Source: UBA668 sp041178405
GTDB taxonomy: Bacteria > Actinomycetota > Acidimicrobiia > Acidimicrobiales > Ilumatobacteraceae
Reading direction: 5' to 3'
DNA: 15,201 nt
NCBI GenBank assembly: GCA_041178405.1
Contig: JBEGVK010000236.1
Span: forward strand, 1 to 15,201
In this document: one piece after another, positions 6,402 through 15,201 of the stretch
Layout of the letters: each line of letters begins with the position of its first letter
Position numbering within the stretch: the stretch's first letter is position 1
Position numbers and translations under genes: made by a program
The notes under the pieces: generated by a model
What the model was told of the DNA's origin: nothing
What the model saw: only the letters and a program-made list of their open reading frames with translations
Database searches by the model: none

Positions 6402-7442
6402 ATGACCGCAACGACATCGATGAAGGCGCTGGTGAAGGCTGCCCGCGAGCCCGGCCTCTGGCTCGAGCACGTGCCGGTTCCCGAGCCCCGCGACGGCGAG
6501 GTGCTGATTCGCGTGCGGAAGACATCGATCTGTGGCACCGACCTGCACATCCACAAGTGGGACGCGTGGGCGCAGTCGACGATCCCCGTGCCGATGGTGG
6601 TGGGCCACGAGTTCATGGGCGAGATCGCCGCACTCGGTCCAGGGGTCGGCGGGCTCGAGGTCGGCCAGCGGGTTGCTGGCGAAGGGCACATCACGTGCGG
6701 CCACTGCCGCAACTGCAAGGGCGGACGCCGAGAGTTCTGCCACAACCACACGGGCGTGGGCGTCACCCGTGCCGGTGCATTCGCCGAGTACATCGTCATT
6801 CCTGCGGCGAATGTGTTCGTCGTGCCTCCGCACATCAGCGACGACGTCGCCGCCGTACTCGACCCGCTCGGCAACGCAACGCATACGGCACTGCGATTCG
6901 ACGTGGTCGGCGAGGACGTGCTGATCACTGGTGCCGGCCCCATCGGCGTGATGGCCACCGCCATCGTGCGGCACATCGGGGCCCGACATGTCGTGGTCAC
7001 CGACGTCAACCCATACCGGCTCGCAATGGCGAAGGCGGCCGGCGCCAGCCGCGCAGTCGATGTGCGACATGAGTCGCTCGGTCCGGTCATGGCCGAGCTC
7101 GGCATGTCAGAGGGCTTCGACATCGGACTCGAGATGTCGGGAGCAGAGGCGGCGTTCAACCAGATGCTCGACTCGATGAACCATGGCGGCAGGATCGCCG
7201 TGCTCGGCATCCCGTCCGGCCCGATGACACTCGACGTCAACGACGTGATCTTCAAGGGCCTCGACATCGCCGGCATCTACGGACGACGGATCTTCGAGAC
7301 CTGGTACAAGATGGCCGCCATGCTGCAGAGCGGGCTCGAGGTGGGCTCGATCGTCACCCACCGCCTGCCCGCCGAACGCTTCGAGGAGGCCTTCGCCACG
7401 GTGTCCGCCGGCGAATGCGGCAAGGTGATCCTCGACTGGTGA
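6402..7442 (+). CDS. tdh: L-threonine 3-dehydrogenase
   Basis: This zinc-dependent medium-chain dehydrogenase oxidises L-threonine to 2-amino-3-ketobutyrate with NAD+ and supplies the substrate of Kbl, encoded just upstream. The 346-residue length matches E. coli Tdh (341). Catalytic zinc ligands are Cys44 in SICGTDLHI and His69-Glu70 in VVGHEF. The structural zinc site is Cys99, Cys102, Cys105 and Cys113. The Rossmann motif GAGPIG is at residues 177-182, with Asp201 at the end of the second strand, suited to NAD. Tdh-typical segments are LDPLGNATHTAL (153-164) and IYGRRIFETWYKM, which separate it from general alcohol dehydrogenases and sorbitol dehydrogenases. AGGGGG lies 6 bases before the ATG at 6402. 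An in-frame ATG at 6300 lies inside kbl and would add non-homologous sequence. kbl and tdh surely form one transcript, so threonine can feed glycine and acetyl-CoA supply. Confidence 0.96.
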   Translation: MTATTSMKALVKAAREPGLWLEHVPVPEPRDGEVLIRVRKTSICGTDLHIHKWDAWAQSTIPVPMVVGHEFMGEIAALGPGVGGLEVGQRVAGEGHITCGHCRNCKGGRREFCHNHTGVGVTRAGAFAEYIVIPAANVFVVPPHISDDVAAVLDPLGNATHTALRFDVVGEDVLITGAGPIGVMATAIVRHIGARHVVVTDVNPYRLAMAKAAGASRAVDVRHESLGPVMAELGMSEGFDIGLEMSGAEAAFNQMLDSMNHGGRIAVLGIPSGPMTLDVNDVIFKGLDIAGIYGRRIFETWYKMAAMLQSGLEVGSIVTHRLPAERFEEAFATVSAGECGKVILDW

Positions 7443-7469
7443 CAGACGCCACGGCCGCATGGCTCTGAT

Positions 7470-7490
7470 GCTGAGTCATATCGACTCAAG
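7470..7490 (+). promoter_or_regulatory. HAIR-like HspR operator 1 upstream of dnaK
   Basis: GCTGAGT, a 7-base spacer and ACTCAAG match the HspR-associated inverted repeat CTTGAGT-N7-ACTCAAG at 12 of 14 arm positions, with a perfect right arm. The site lies upstream of the candidate -35 box, and HspR is encoded in the same cluster. It is the better half of a two-site array centred 64 bases from the second site. Confidence 0.8.
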
Positions 7491-7506
7491 TTTTCTGCGT
7501 TTCGAG

Positions 7507-7535
7507 TTGGCGTGCCCCACGACAGTCCCTAACCT
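7507..7535 (+). promoter_or_regulatory. candidate dnaK promoter between the two HAIR sites
   Basis: TTGGCG (7507-7512) and TAACCT (7530-7535) have 17-base spacing and resemble a housekeeping sigma promoter, putting the start site near 7542. The second HAIR site covers the end of the -10 box and the start site, so a bound repressor would block polymerase. The match is moderate and is judged by eye. Confidence 0.45.
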
Positions 7536-7554
7536 TGCGTCAGGTTCACTCAGG
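7534..7554 (+). promoter_or_regulatory. HAIR-like HspR operator 2 at the predicted dnaK start site
   Basis: CTTGCGT, a 7-base spacer and ACTCAGG match the HAIR consensus CTTGAGT-N7-ACTCAAG at 12 of 14 arm positions. It overlaps the candidate -10 box and the predicted transcription start. Finding a second site with the exact 7-base spacer in a 165-base gap strongly supports HspR control. Confidence 0.7.
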
Positions 7555-7557
7555 ATC

Positions 7558-7586
7558 TGGCGGGCCGAACCCCCCACGGCCCGCCA
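7558..7586 (+). other. strong GC-rich hairpin in the dnaK mRNA leader
   Basis: TGGCGGGCCG (7558-7567) is a perfect inverted repeat of CGGCCCGCCA (7577-7586), a 10-bp stem around the 9-base loop AACCCCCCA. It ends 7 bases before the dnaK Shine-Dalgarno AAGGAG (7594-7599) and lies downstream of the predicted start site. There is no T-tract, so a standard Rho-independent terminator is unlikely. It may stabilise the mRNA 5' end or modulate translation, though the ribosome site itself is not in the stem. Confidence 0.65.
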
Positions 7587-7607
7587 TCAGCGCAAGGAGA
7601 CACCATC

Positions 7608-9428
<1,821 letters not shown>

Positions 9429-9435
9429 GCCGTCC

Positions 9436-10080
9436 GTGAGCGATCACCACGACGACCTCGCGCCCTTCGACGAGAGCGAGTTGAACGACGATCGCACGAG
9501 CGAGATCACCCGGATTCGTCCCGCCGACGCCAACGCTGACCGTGCGACCGACAGCGACGACCCGGCCCACGACGAAGCGGCGGGCCACGACTCTGCTATC
9601 GGCGACGCGGCGATCGACGACGCGGCGATCAACGACTCGGTCGACGACGCGGCCGACGCCGTCGAGCACGATCTCGAGGCACTGCTGTCCGAGCGCGACA
9701 CGCTGAAGGACGTTGCCCAGCGGCTACAGGCCGACTTCGACAACTACCGCAAGCGGGTGGCGGGCCAGACCGCCGACGAAGTGCAGCGCGCCACTGGAAA
9801 GATGGCCGAGGCCTTCCTGCCCGTACTCGATGCCGTCGAGGCAGCCTTCGTGCAGCACCCCGCCGCGATCGAGCCCATCTTCAACCTCCTGCTCGGCGAG
9901 ATGCGCCGCCTCGGACTCGAGACCATGAACTTGCACGAGCAGCCCTTCGATCCGAACCTCGCAGAGGCCGTGCTGCATGAGCCGGGTGATGGCGAGCCCG
10001 TGGTTGCCGAGGTGCTGCGCAGTGGCTACACCTGGAAGGGCAAGGTGCTGCGCCCTGCGATGGTGAAGGTGCGCGGCTGA
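9436..10080 (+). CDS. grpE: nucleotide exchange factor GrpE
   Basis: GrpE dimers release ADP from DnaK and so trigger substrate release. The 214-residue product has the family layout: a long helix with LLSERDTLKDVAQRLQADF (residues 83-101) and the hallmark DFDNYRKR (100-107), then the compact beta-wing domain with FDPNLAEAVL (171-180) and the C-terminal GYTWKGKVLRPAMVKV (197-212). The first 80 residues are unusually long and acidic, rich in Asp, Ala and His, with a degenerate repeat of the type GDAAIDDAAINDSVDDAAD (57-75), and are probably disordered. The start is the GTG at 9436, seven bases after the dnaK stop, with a weak GAGAAG (9420-9425) upstream. The frame is open further back inside dnaK, but that part is not GrpE-like. 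dnaJ begins 51 bases after the stop. Confidence 0.95.
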   Translation: MSDHHDDLAPFDESELNDDRTSEITRIRPADANADRATDSDDPAHDEAAGHDSAIGDAAIDDAAINDSVDDAADAVEHDLEALLSERDTLKDVAQRLQADFDNYRKRVAGQTADEVQRATGKMAEAFLPVLDAVEAAFVQHPAAIEPIFNLLLGEMRRLGLETMNLHEQPFDPNLAEAVLHEPGDGEPVVAEVLRSGYTWKGKVLRPAMVKVRG

Positions 10081-10131
10081 CCCGTGGCCACACTTCACCG
10101 CACCTCGCGCAGCGTCTCGAGGTAGATCGCC

Positions 10132-11247
10132 ATGGCTGCACAGCGAGAGTGGTTCGAGAAGGACTATTACAAGGTGCTCGGCGTGTCCGACACCGCATCT
10201 GCCAAGGACATCACCAAGGCGTACCGTCGGCTGGCGCGTGAGAACCACCCCGATACGCACCCTGGCGACAACGCTGCCGAGGAGCGCTTCAAGGAGATCA
10301 GCGCTGCCTACGACGTACTGGGCGACGACACCAAGCGCAAGGAGTACGACGAGGTGCGTCGACTCGGGCCCACGGCGGGTGCCTACATGGGACCAGGTGG
10401 TCCGGGCGGCGGCTTCAACTTCAATGTCGGCGCCGACGGATTCGGCGACCTGCTGGGCCAGATGTTCGGCCGCGGCATGCGCGGCCGCGGCGCATCAGCG
10501 GGTGCCGGCCCGCAGCGGGGCGACGACATCGAGGCAGTGCTGACACTCAGCTTCGTCGATGCGGCGAAGGGTCTCACCACCAGCCTGCATCTCACCGCCG
10601 ATGCCACGTGCTCCACCTGCAGCGGAAGCGGCGCCAAGCCGGGCTCCCAGCCGCGCATGTGCTCGCAGTGCGGTGGACGGGGCGCAGTCGACGAGAACCA
10701 GGGCCTCTTTTCGTTCTCATCACCGTGCCGCGGCTGCGGCGGACGCGGCGTGGTGATCGACAGTCCGTGCAGCACATGCCGCGCCTCGGGCATCGAACGG
10801 CGGCCGCGCGACGTGCAGGCCCGCATTCCGGCCGGTGTCGCCGATGGACAGCGGGTACGACTGAAGGGACGCGGCTCGCCCGGACGCAACGGCGGACCAT
10901 CTGGGGATCTCATCGTCGAGTGCCGAGTCACACCGCATGCGATCTTCGGCCGCGACGGCGCCAACCTCACGGCCACCGTGGCCGTCACCTTCGCCGAGGC
11001 TGCACTCGGAGGCGACATCGACGTGCCCACGCTCGACGGGCCATCGGTCATGCTGCGTCTCCGACCTGGAACCCAGTCGGGCAGCCGCCACCGAGTGAAG
11101 GGCAAGGGAATTGCCACTGCGCGCGAGACGGGCGACCTCATCGTCACCGTCGACGTCGATGTGCCCACCGATCTGACACCACAGCAACGGGCGGCCATCG
11201 AGGCCTTCGCAGCGGCGACTACCGTGTCGCCTAGGAAGGGAGCCTGA
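10132..11247 (+). CDS. dnaJ: chaperone protein DnaJ (Hsp40)
   Basis: DnaJ delivers unfolded substrates to DnaK and stimulates its ATPase. The 371-residue protein is a full type I Hsp40. The J-domain covers residues 10-75 with the essential HPD at 39-41. A Gly/Phe/Met-rich linker spans about 81-127. Four zinc-binding repeats have Cys at 160/163, 177/180, 199/202 and 213/216. Two beta-barrel substrate domains and a C-terminal dimerisation region follow. The last zinc repeat reads CSTCRASG rather than CxxCxGxG, but all eight cysteines remain. The N-terminus MAAQREWFEKDYYKVLGV is typical of the actinobacterial DnaJ encoded in the dnaK operon. GAGGTAG (10119-10125) lies 6 bases before the ATG. hspR starts one base after its stop, so the two are translated together. 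Confidence 0.97.
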   Translation: MAAQREWFEKDYYKVLGVSDTASAKDITKAYRRLARENHPDTHPGDNAAEERFKEISAAYDVLGDDTKRKEYDEVRRLGPTAGAYMGPGGPGGGFNFNVGADGFGDLLGQMFGRGMRGRGASAGAGPQRGDDIEAVLTLSFVDAAKGLTTSLHLTADATCSTCSGSGAKPGSQPRMCSQCGGRGAVDENQGLFSFSSPCRGCGGRGVVIDSPCSTCRASGIERRPRDVQARIPAGVADGQRVRLKGRGSPGRNGGPSGDLIVECRVTPHAIFGRDGANLTATVAVTFAEAALGGDIDVPTLDGPSVMLRLRPGTQSGSRHRVKGKGIATARETGDLIVTVDVDVPTDLTPQQRAAIEAFAAATTVSPRKGA

Positions 11248-11248
11248 C

Positions 11249-11620
11249 ATGCGATCACGAGATCACGCCGTGTACGTCATCTCAGTCGCCGCCGAACTCG
11301 CCGGCATGCATCCGCAGACCCTGCGCATCTACGAGCGCCGCGGTCTTGTGCAGCCTGCCCGCACTCAGGGCGGCAACCGCCGCTACAGCGATGTCGACAT
11401 CGAGCGCCTGCGCCGCATCAGCGAGCTGGCCGCCGAGGGGATGAACCTCGAGGGCATCCGCCGTGTGATGGTCCTCGAGGACGAAGTCGAGCGTCTCCGG
11501 GCCGAGGTGGCCGAGCTGCGGTCGCTCGCCGCTACCGCGCTGGCCGAAGCCGAGCGCCGCGCGCCCCGTCGCGACCTCGTGCCGCTGCGCCAGGAGATCA
11601 CCCTCTTCACGCGGCACTGA
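11249..11620 (+). CDS. hspR: heat shock repressor HspR (MerR family)
   Basis: HspR represses the dnaK operon and other heat-shock genes by binding HAIR sites, and in Streptomyces it needs DnaK as co-repressor, so free DnaK reports on folding stress. The 123-residue product has a MerR-type winged helix: YVISVAAELAGMHPQTLRIYERRGL (about residues 9-33), then the wing TQGGNRRYSDVDIERL (39-54), all characteristic of HspR. A helix with leucine-rich coiled-coil spacing (about 76-103) should dimerise it, and a short basic tail ends in LFTRH. The ATG is one base after the dnaJ stop, with AGGAAGGG (11233-11240) overlapping the dnaJ end. The presence of two HAIR-like sites at the dnaK promoter supports autoregulation. 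In Streptomyces and mycobacteria clpB is also in the regulon, but no clpB is in this window. Confidence 0.96.
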   Translation: MRSRDHAVYVISVAAELAGMHPQTLRIYERRGLVQPARTQGGNRRYSDVDIERLRRISELAAEGMNLEGIRRVMVLEDEVERLRAEVAELRSLAATALAEAERRAPRRDLVPLRQEITLFTRH

Positions 11621-11701
11621 CGCTGCACATCACGTGCCTCACGCTGCACCCGCTTACGTCACACTCTGATCGATGGGCGCACGCCGATAGCGTCGCTCGT
11701 C

Positions 11702-12241
11702 ATGACGGTGATCGACGAACAGGGACGCCCCGAGCCGCCGGTCGATGCCAGCGAGATCGACACGCTGATCGGCTTCCTCGACTATCAACGGGCGACATTT
11801 GCCTGGAAGTGCCTCGGCGTCGACGCCGCCGGTCTCCGTGCCACCGTCGGTGTCTCGACGATGACGCTCGGCGGGCTGCTGAAGCACATGGCCCTTGTCG
11901 AGGAAGTGTGGTTCTGGCGCTTCCTCCACGACGGCGACCGACTGCCGCCATGGGATGCCGTCGACTGGGAACGGCACCCCGACTGGGAGTGGGAGTCGGC
12001 CGCCGACAACAGTCCGGCCGAGCTCGAGGAGATCTGGCGAGCGGCTGTCGACAACTCGCGCCAGCTTGTTGCAGTCGCGCTCGAGCGCGGCGGACTCGAT
12101 CAGCTGGCCCCGCGAACGTGGCCGAGCGGCGATGCCCCGAGCCTGAGATGGATTCTCGTGCACATGATCGAGGAATACGCACGGCACAACGGCCATGCCG
12201 ATCTCATCCGCGAGACCGTCGACGGCGTCGTCGGCGAATAG
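11702..12241 (+). CDS. DinB family protein (DUF664 type)
   Basis: The 179-residue protein resembles the DUF664 branch of the DinB/YfiT four-helix-bundle superfamily, which is abundant in actinobacteria. Members bind a divalent metal through histidines on separate helices, and some are mycothiol-dependent enzymes or resistance-linked transferases. Visible features are IDTLIGFLDYQRATFAWK (residues 19-36), MTLGGLLKHMALVEE (54-68) with candidate metal ligand His62, and the C-terminal LRWILVHMIEEYARHNGHADLIRE (148-171) with His154, His162 and His165. The reaction is not known, and neighbours do not reveal it. There is no Shine-Dalgarno before the ATG, but TAGCGT ends 8 bases upstream, so a leaderless or near-leaderless mRNA is possible. 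The gene is 81 bases after hspR and convergent with the SWIM gene, so it is probably a separate unit or an operon tail. Confidence 0.85.
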   Translation: MTVIDEQGRPEPPVDASEIDTLIGFLDYQRATFAWKCLGVDAAGLRATVGVSTMTLGGLLKHMALVEEVWFWRFLHDGDRLPPWDAVDWERHPDWEWESAADNSPAELEEIWRAAVDNSRQLVAVALERGGLDQLAPRTWPSGDAPSLRWILVHMIEEYARHNGHADLIRETVDGVVGE

Positions 12242-12367
12242 TCGGTAGAGAATCGCAGGGTCGCCACCATCGGTGATGGCACACCTGCTGAAAGCGAGTT
12301 GCTGACCGCTCTGCAGGCCGACGTGCAAGTCGACGTGCGGGCCGACGACATCGAGTCGCCGTCGGTG
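12242..12367. other. convergent intergenic region with a weak candidate terminator hairpin
   Basis: Both flanking genes end here. GCCACCA (12263-12269) can pair with TGATGGC (12274-12280) around TCGG, with one C-A mismatch. No T-run follows on either strand. Otherwise the region holds only imperfect repeats of GCCGACGTGC-like sequence around 12318-12354. No promoter or small gene is supported. Confidence 0.3.
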
Positions 12368-13264
12368 TCAGCGATCGTCGAACGCCGACCGCATTGCCGC
12401 ATGCGCAGCCGCCAGCCAGGCCGTGAGGTCGATCGCGCCGAGCGCCTGGCGGCCCTCGAGCGACAGGCTGCCGGGAACCTCGGGCCCCGGTGCGATTGGC
12501 AGTGAGCCGATGAAATCGGGCCAGTCGGGATGTGCCATTGCTGCGTGCTCGCGAGGGGACGCACGGCGCTGGGAGTTCGCCGCACGATGATCGCCCAGCG
12601 CAGTGGCTGCAGGATCGTCGACCCCTGAGCCCAACTCTGACACGTCGATGGGTGCCGAATCGCCGATGACGTCGCGTCGGCTGCGGGCGCCGCCACCTTC
12701 GCGACCGGCCGCACCGCTGTCAGGTGCAAGTCGCAGTGCAGGGCGAGATGACGGACCGCCCGGCGACGTCGACGAGCGTCCCCCGTTGCTGACGGACTCA
12801 TCGGGCACGTCCTGCCCGTTGGCGCACCGCCACTCGAGCAGCAGAGCGGGCCGCATCTGAAGCTCGGCACCGAGCGCGAGCAGTGCCGCCACGCTGTGCT
12901 TGCACGGTGCGTCCCATCCGGGGCAGGTGCAGGTGGCATGCAGGCTGCCGATATCCGGCACGAGCGACGAGGCAGTGCCGCGCTGCAGACGGCCGTCGAC
13001 GAGCGGCGGTGGTGGCGTCGTGGCAGCCTCGATGCGTACCGAGTACGGCTCGGACTTGCTCCCCTGCACTCGTGCCGTCATCACTCCCGGCTCGAGCTCG
13101 ACACGCAGCACGGCACCGTCGGCGTGCAGTTGACGGGCGCGCTGCAACCGCTGCCGGTCGATCGAACCTGCCAGCGCCACGCCGAGCATGGTGTTCACGA
13201 GCCGGCCGACATCGTCAGCAGGAGCGACGAAGCGTCCGGGCACCACGACCAGGCCCATCAGCAC
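12368..13264 (-). CDS. SWIM zinc-finger protein paired with the SNF2 helicase
   Basis: The 298-residue protein holds a SWIM zinc finger at residues 112-123: Cys112, Cys114, Cys121 and His123 in CTCPGWDAPCKH, the CxCxnCxH pattern. SWIM fingers are thought to bind DNA or proteins, and in actinobacteria such a protein is commonly encoded beside an SNF2-family ATPase, as here. Residues 34-80 resemble the N-terminal region of these proteins (RARQLHADGAVLRVELEPG, then VQGSKSEPYSV). Residues 150-235 are a low-complexity Ser/Arg/Gly/Pro linker. The last 60 residues (HPDWPDFIGSLPI onward) form a short helical segment that is not recognised. The GTG at 13264 is 22 bases after the helicase stop; an ATG at 13258 is the alternative, and the frame stays open further upstream, so the start is uncertain. 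Its role in helicase function is inferred from pairing. Confidence 0.82.
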   Translation of the reverse strand: MLMGLVVVPGRFVAPADDVGRLVNTMLGVALAGSIDRQRLQRARQLHADGAVLRVELEPGVMTARVQGSKSEPYSVRIEAATTPPPPLVDGRLQRGTASSLVPDIGSLHATCTCPGWDAPCKHSVAALLALGAELQMRPALLLEWRCANGQDVPDESVSNGGRSSTSPGGPSSRPALRLAPDSGAAGREGGGARSRRDVIGDSAPIDVSELGSGVDDPAATALGDHRAANSQRRASPREHAAMAHPDWPDFIGSLPIAPGPEVPGSLSLEGRQALGAIDLTAWLAAAHAAMRSAFDDR

Positions 13265-13286
13265 CCCAACCGATGCAGCGAGGCGG

Positions 13287-15201
13287 TCACGGGCGAACCC
13301 GCGTGTGGTCGAGTGATACGAGGTCGTGCAGTTCGTCGTTGCTGAGCTCGCTGAGCCACCGCTCGCCCGAGCTGCCGATCACTGCGTCTGCGAGTGCGCG
13401 CTTGTCGTTGATGAGCGCGTCGATTCGCTCCTCGACGGTGCCCTCGCATACCAGCTTGTGCACGAACACTGACCGCTCTTGGCCGATTCGCCACGCCCGA
13501 TCGGTGGCCTGATCCTCGACTGCCGGATTCCACCAGCGGTCGTAATGCACGACGCGGCTCGCAGCGACGAGATTGAGGCCAGTGCCGCCGGCGCGGAGGC
13601 TCACCACCATCAGAGGGATCGGCGAGCCCGACGCCGAGAAGTCGGCCACCATTCGGTCGCGCGCCCGCTTGCTGAGGCCGCCATGCAGGAACGGGACGGT
13701 GAGGTGGTGTCGTTCGAGGAGATGTTGCTGAAGGAGCATTCCCATTTCGGCGAACTGCGTGAACACCAGCGCCCGCTCGCCGGTGTCGAGGAAGTCGGCG
13801 AGCAGTTCGTCGAATCGGTGCAGCTTGCCCGAACGCCCCGACAGGCGCGAGCCGTCGGCCAAGGCGTGAGCGGGATGGTTGCAGACCTGCTTCAGCCTGG
13901 TGAGCGCCGAGAGCACGAGCCCTCGCCGCTCCATGCCGGTCGCCTCAGCGGCCTCGCGCATCAGACGGTCGACCACCGCCTGGTACATGACTGCCTGCTC
14001 GCGCGTGAGTGCCGCCCATGCGACCTGCTCGACCTTGTCGGGTAGGTCGGGAACGAGCGACCGGTCGGCCTTGGTGCGGCGCAGCAGGAAGGGCCCGGTG
14101 AGCTGTCGAAGGGCGGCGGTAGCCGCAGCGTCACGCTGTCGTTCGATCGGCGTGGCGAAGCGGTCTCGGAATCGCGCTGCGCTGCCGAGCAGGCCTGGCA
14201 CGACAATGTTGAAGATGCTCCACAGTTCGCGCAGTCGATTCTCGACCGGCGTGCCGGTGAGCGCCACGGCCTGACCCGCGCGGACGGTTCGCAGCGCGCG
14301 AGCAGTGGCAGTGTCGGGGTTCTTCACCATCTGTGCCTCGTCGAGCACCAGCGTGCTCCACTCGACGCTGCGCAGAAGATCGATGTCGCGGGTTGCCACC
14401 TGATAGGTGGTGACGACGATGTCGTGTGAGCGCACTGCATCACTGAACGCCTCGGCGTCGGCACGCGCTGCGCCGTGATGCACGAGGACGCGGAGTCCAG
14501 GCGTGAACCGGGCTGCCTCGGTTTCCCAGTTGTGCACCACGCTGAGCGGGCACACGACAAGGTGCGGGCCTGCAACGCCGGCGAGGTGCGCCAGCGTGGT
14601 GGGTGTCTTGCCGAGACCCATGTCGTCGGCCAGGCAGCCGCCAAGGCCCAGCTCGCGAAGGCCCTGCAGCCAGCCGAGTCCGCGTCGCTGATAGGGGCGC
14701 AACGTGGCCGTGAAGCCACCGGGTACCACGCCGTCACGTGAGGTGGCATCGGGGAGACCGGCGAGGAGTTCGGCTGCCCAGCCAGCACCATGAAGCTCGG
14801 CACCTGTCGCCAGGCTGTCGTCGAGCGCGTCGGATGGAGTGACCAGCGACGTGGAGCCGCGGCGCGTGGACGACCTGCCCGAGAGTCGATCGGCGTCGGC
14901 GCGGGCGGCAGCCAGCTCGGCAGCCAACTCGATGAGCTCGAGGGGTGAGAGGTCGGAGTGCTGCAGCCGATGCTCGGCAAGGCGGATGAGCGCCCGCTCG
15001 GCGTCGGCGCGATCGATCTGTACCCACCGTCCGCCCGACTCGATCAGCGATGCCCCGCCGGCGGCCGCACGGCGGAGGGCCTCTTCCGACACGTGCGTGT
15101 CGTCGACGACAACCTGCCACTCGACGAGCGAGCGTGCGCCGAATCGCGCCATCCCGGATCTGCCAGCGGCGCCAGCGCCCTGCTCGGCCGGCCGGGCCAT
15201 G
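13287..15201 (-). CDS. SNF2-family DNA-dependent ATPase/helicase, 5' end beyond the window
   Basis: The visible 637 residues contain a complete SNF2 motor. The Q-motif region is LRPYQRRGLGWL (about 167-178). Walker A is DDMGLGKT (192-199), with Lys198 binding ATP. Walker B is DEAQ (287-290). Motif III is LTGTPVENRL (314-323), and the bridging segment is FLLRRTK. The C-terminal helicase half has VFTQFAEM, SLRAGGTGLNL, HYDRWWNPAVEDQATDRAWRIGQ. Such proteins translocate on double-stranded DNA and remodel protein-DNA complexes; bacterial roles are poorly defined. The first residues (SLVEWQVVVDDTHVSEEALRRAA and GGRWVQIDRADAE) resemble the end of the SNF2_assoc (DUF3670) domain, so the true gene should extend several hundred residues past the right edge, and the ATG at 15200 is probably internal. 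The SWIM protein follows 22 bases downstream. Confidence 0.93.
   Translation of the reverse strand, partial: MARPAEQGAGAAGRSGMARFGARSLVEWQVVVDDTHVSEEALRRAAAGGASLIESGGRWVQIDRADAERALIRLAEHRLQHSDLSPLELIELAAELAAARADADRLSGRSSTRRGSTSLVTPSDALDDSLATGAELHGAGWAAELLAGLPDATSRDGVVPGGFTATLRPYQRRGLGWLQGLRELGLGGCLADDMGLGKTPTTLAHLAGVAGPHLVVCPLSVVHNWETEAARFTPGLRVLVHHGAARADAEAFSDAVRSHDIVVTTYQVATRDIDLLRSVEWSTLVLDEAQMVKNPDTATARALRTVRAGQAVALTGTPVENRLRELWSIFNIVVPGLLGSAARFRDRFATPIERQRDAAATAALRQLTGPFLLRRTKADRSLVPDLPDKVEQVAWAALTREQAVMYQAVVDRLMREAAEATGMERRGLVLSALTRLKQVCNHPAHALADGSRLSGRSGKLHRFDELLADFLDTGERALVFTQFAEMGMLLQQHLLERHHLTVPFLHGGLSKRARDRMVADFSASGSPIPLMVVSLRAGGTGLNLVAASRVVHYDRWWNPAVEDQATDRAWRIGQERSVFVHKLVCEGTVEERIDALINDKRALADAVIGSSGERWLSELSNDELHDLVSLDHTRVRP

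Noticed and set aside
11621..11701. A terminator after hspR
   Set aside because: Only a 4-bp GCAC/GTGC stem and a direct repeat ACGCTGCAC are visible, with no T-run.
12100..12939. A 279-codon minus-strand frame overlapping the DinB and SWIM genes
   Set aside because: It runs through the ends of two supported genes, is Arg/Ser/Pro-rich and shows no motif.

Overview
The window looks like chromosomal DNA of a high-GC actinobacterium, plausibly in or near the Acidimicrobiia. The evidence is the dnaK-grpE-dnaJ-hspR order with HspR-type operators, a DUF664-type DinB protein, a SWIM/SNF2 pair and start codons with close TAnnnT boxes that suggest leaderless mRNAs. The class-level assignment is inference; the phylum-level one is fairly firm. 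No tRNA, rRNA, CRISPR array, insertion sequence or integrase was seen, and no gene-free stretch exceeds 300 bases. The longest gaps are 7443-7607 (regulatory, upstream of dnaK), 1-138 and 12242-12367.

Region 1 (139-3365, plus strand) is a tight four-gene unit. It encodes an exported protein with an Asp/Thr-rich tail, a single-pass membrane protein with a Thr/Pro-rich outer region, an ApbE-type FAD:protein FMN transferase, and a five-helix ferric-reductase-like cytochrome b with four heme-ligand histidines and a long Ala/Pro-rich tail. The genes overlap or nearly abut. This is probably a membrane electron-transfer module whose two small proteins are unrecognised, and it is the best candidate here for an undescribed system.

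Region 2 (3350-5118, minus strand) holds a serine beta-lactamase-family hydrolase, whose 3' end overlaps region 1 by 16 bases, and an HNH endonuclease. Divergent from these, region 3 (5177-7442, plus) is kbl-tdh, the two-step conversion of threonine to glycine and acetyl-CoA.

Region 4 (7443-11620, plus) is the Hsp70 chaperone operon dnaK-grpE-dnaJ-hspR. Two HAIR-like operators sit around a candidate promoter, and a 10-bp GC-rich hairpin lies in the predicted dnaK leader. HspR, encoded last, should repress the operon with DnaK as co-repressor, so the loop is self-contained.

Region 5 (11702-15201) has a DinB/DUF664 protein on the plus strand. Convergent with it on the minus strand are an SNF2 helicase, cut by the right window edge, and a SWIM zinc-finger protein just downstream, a pairing common in actinobacteria.
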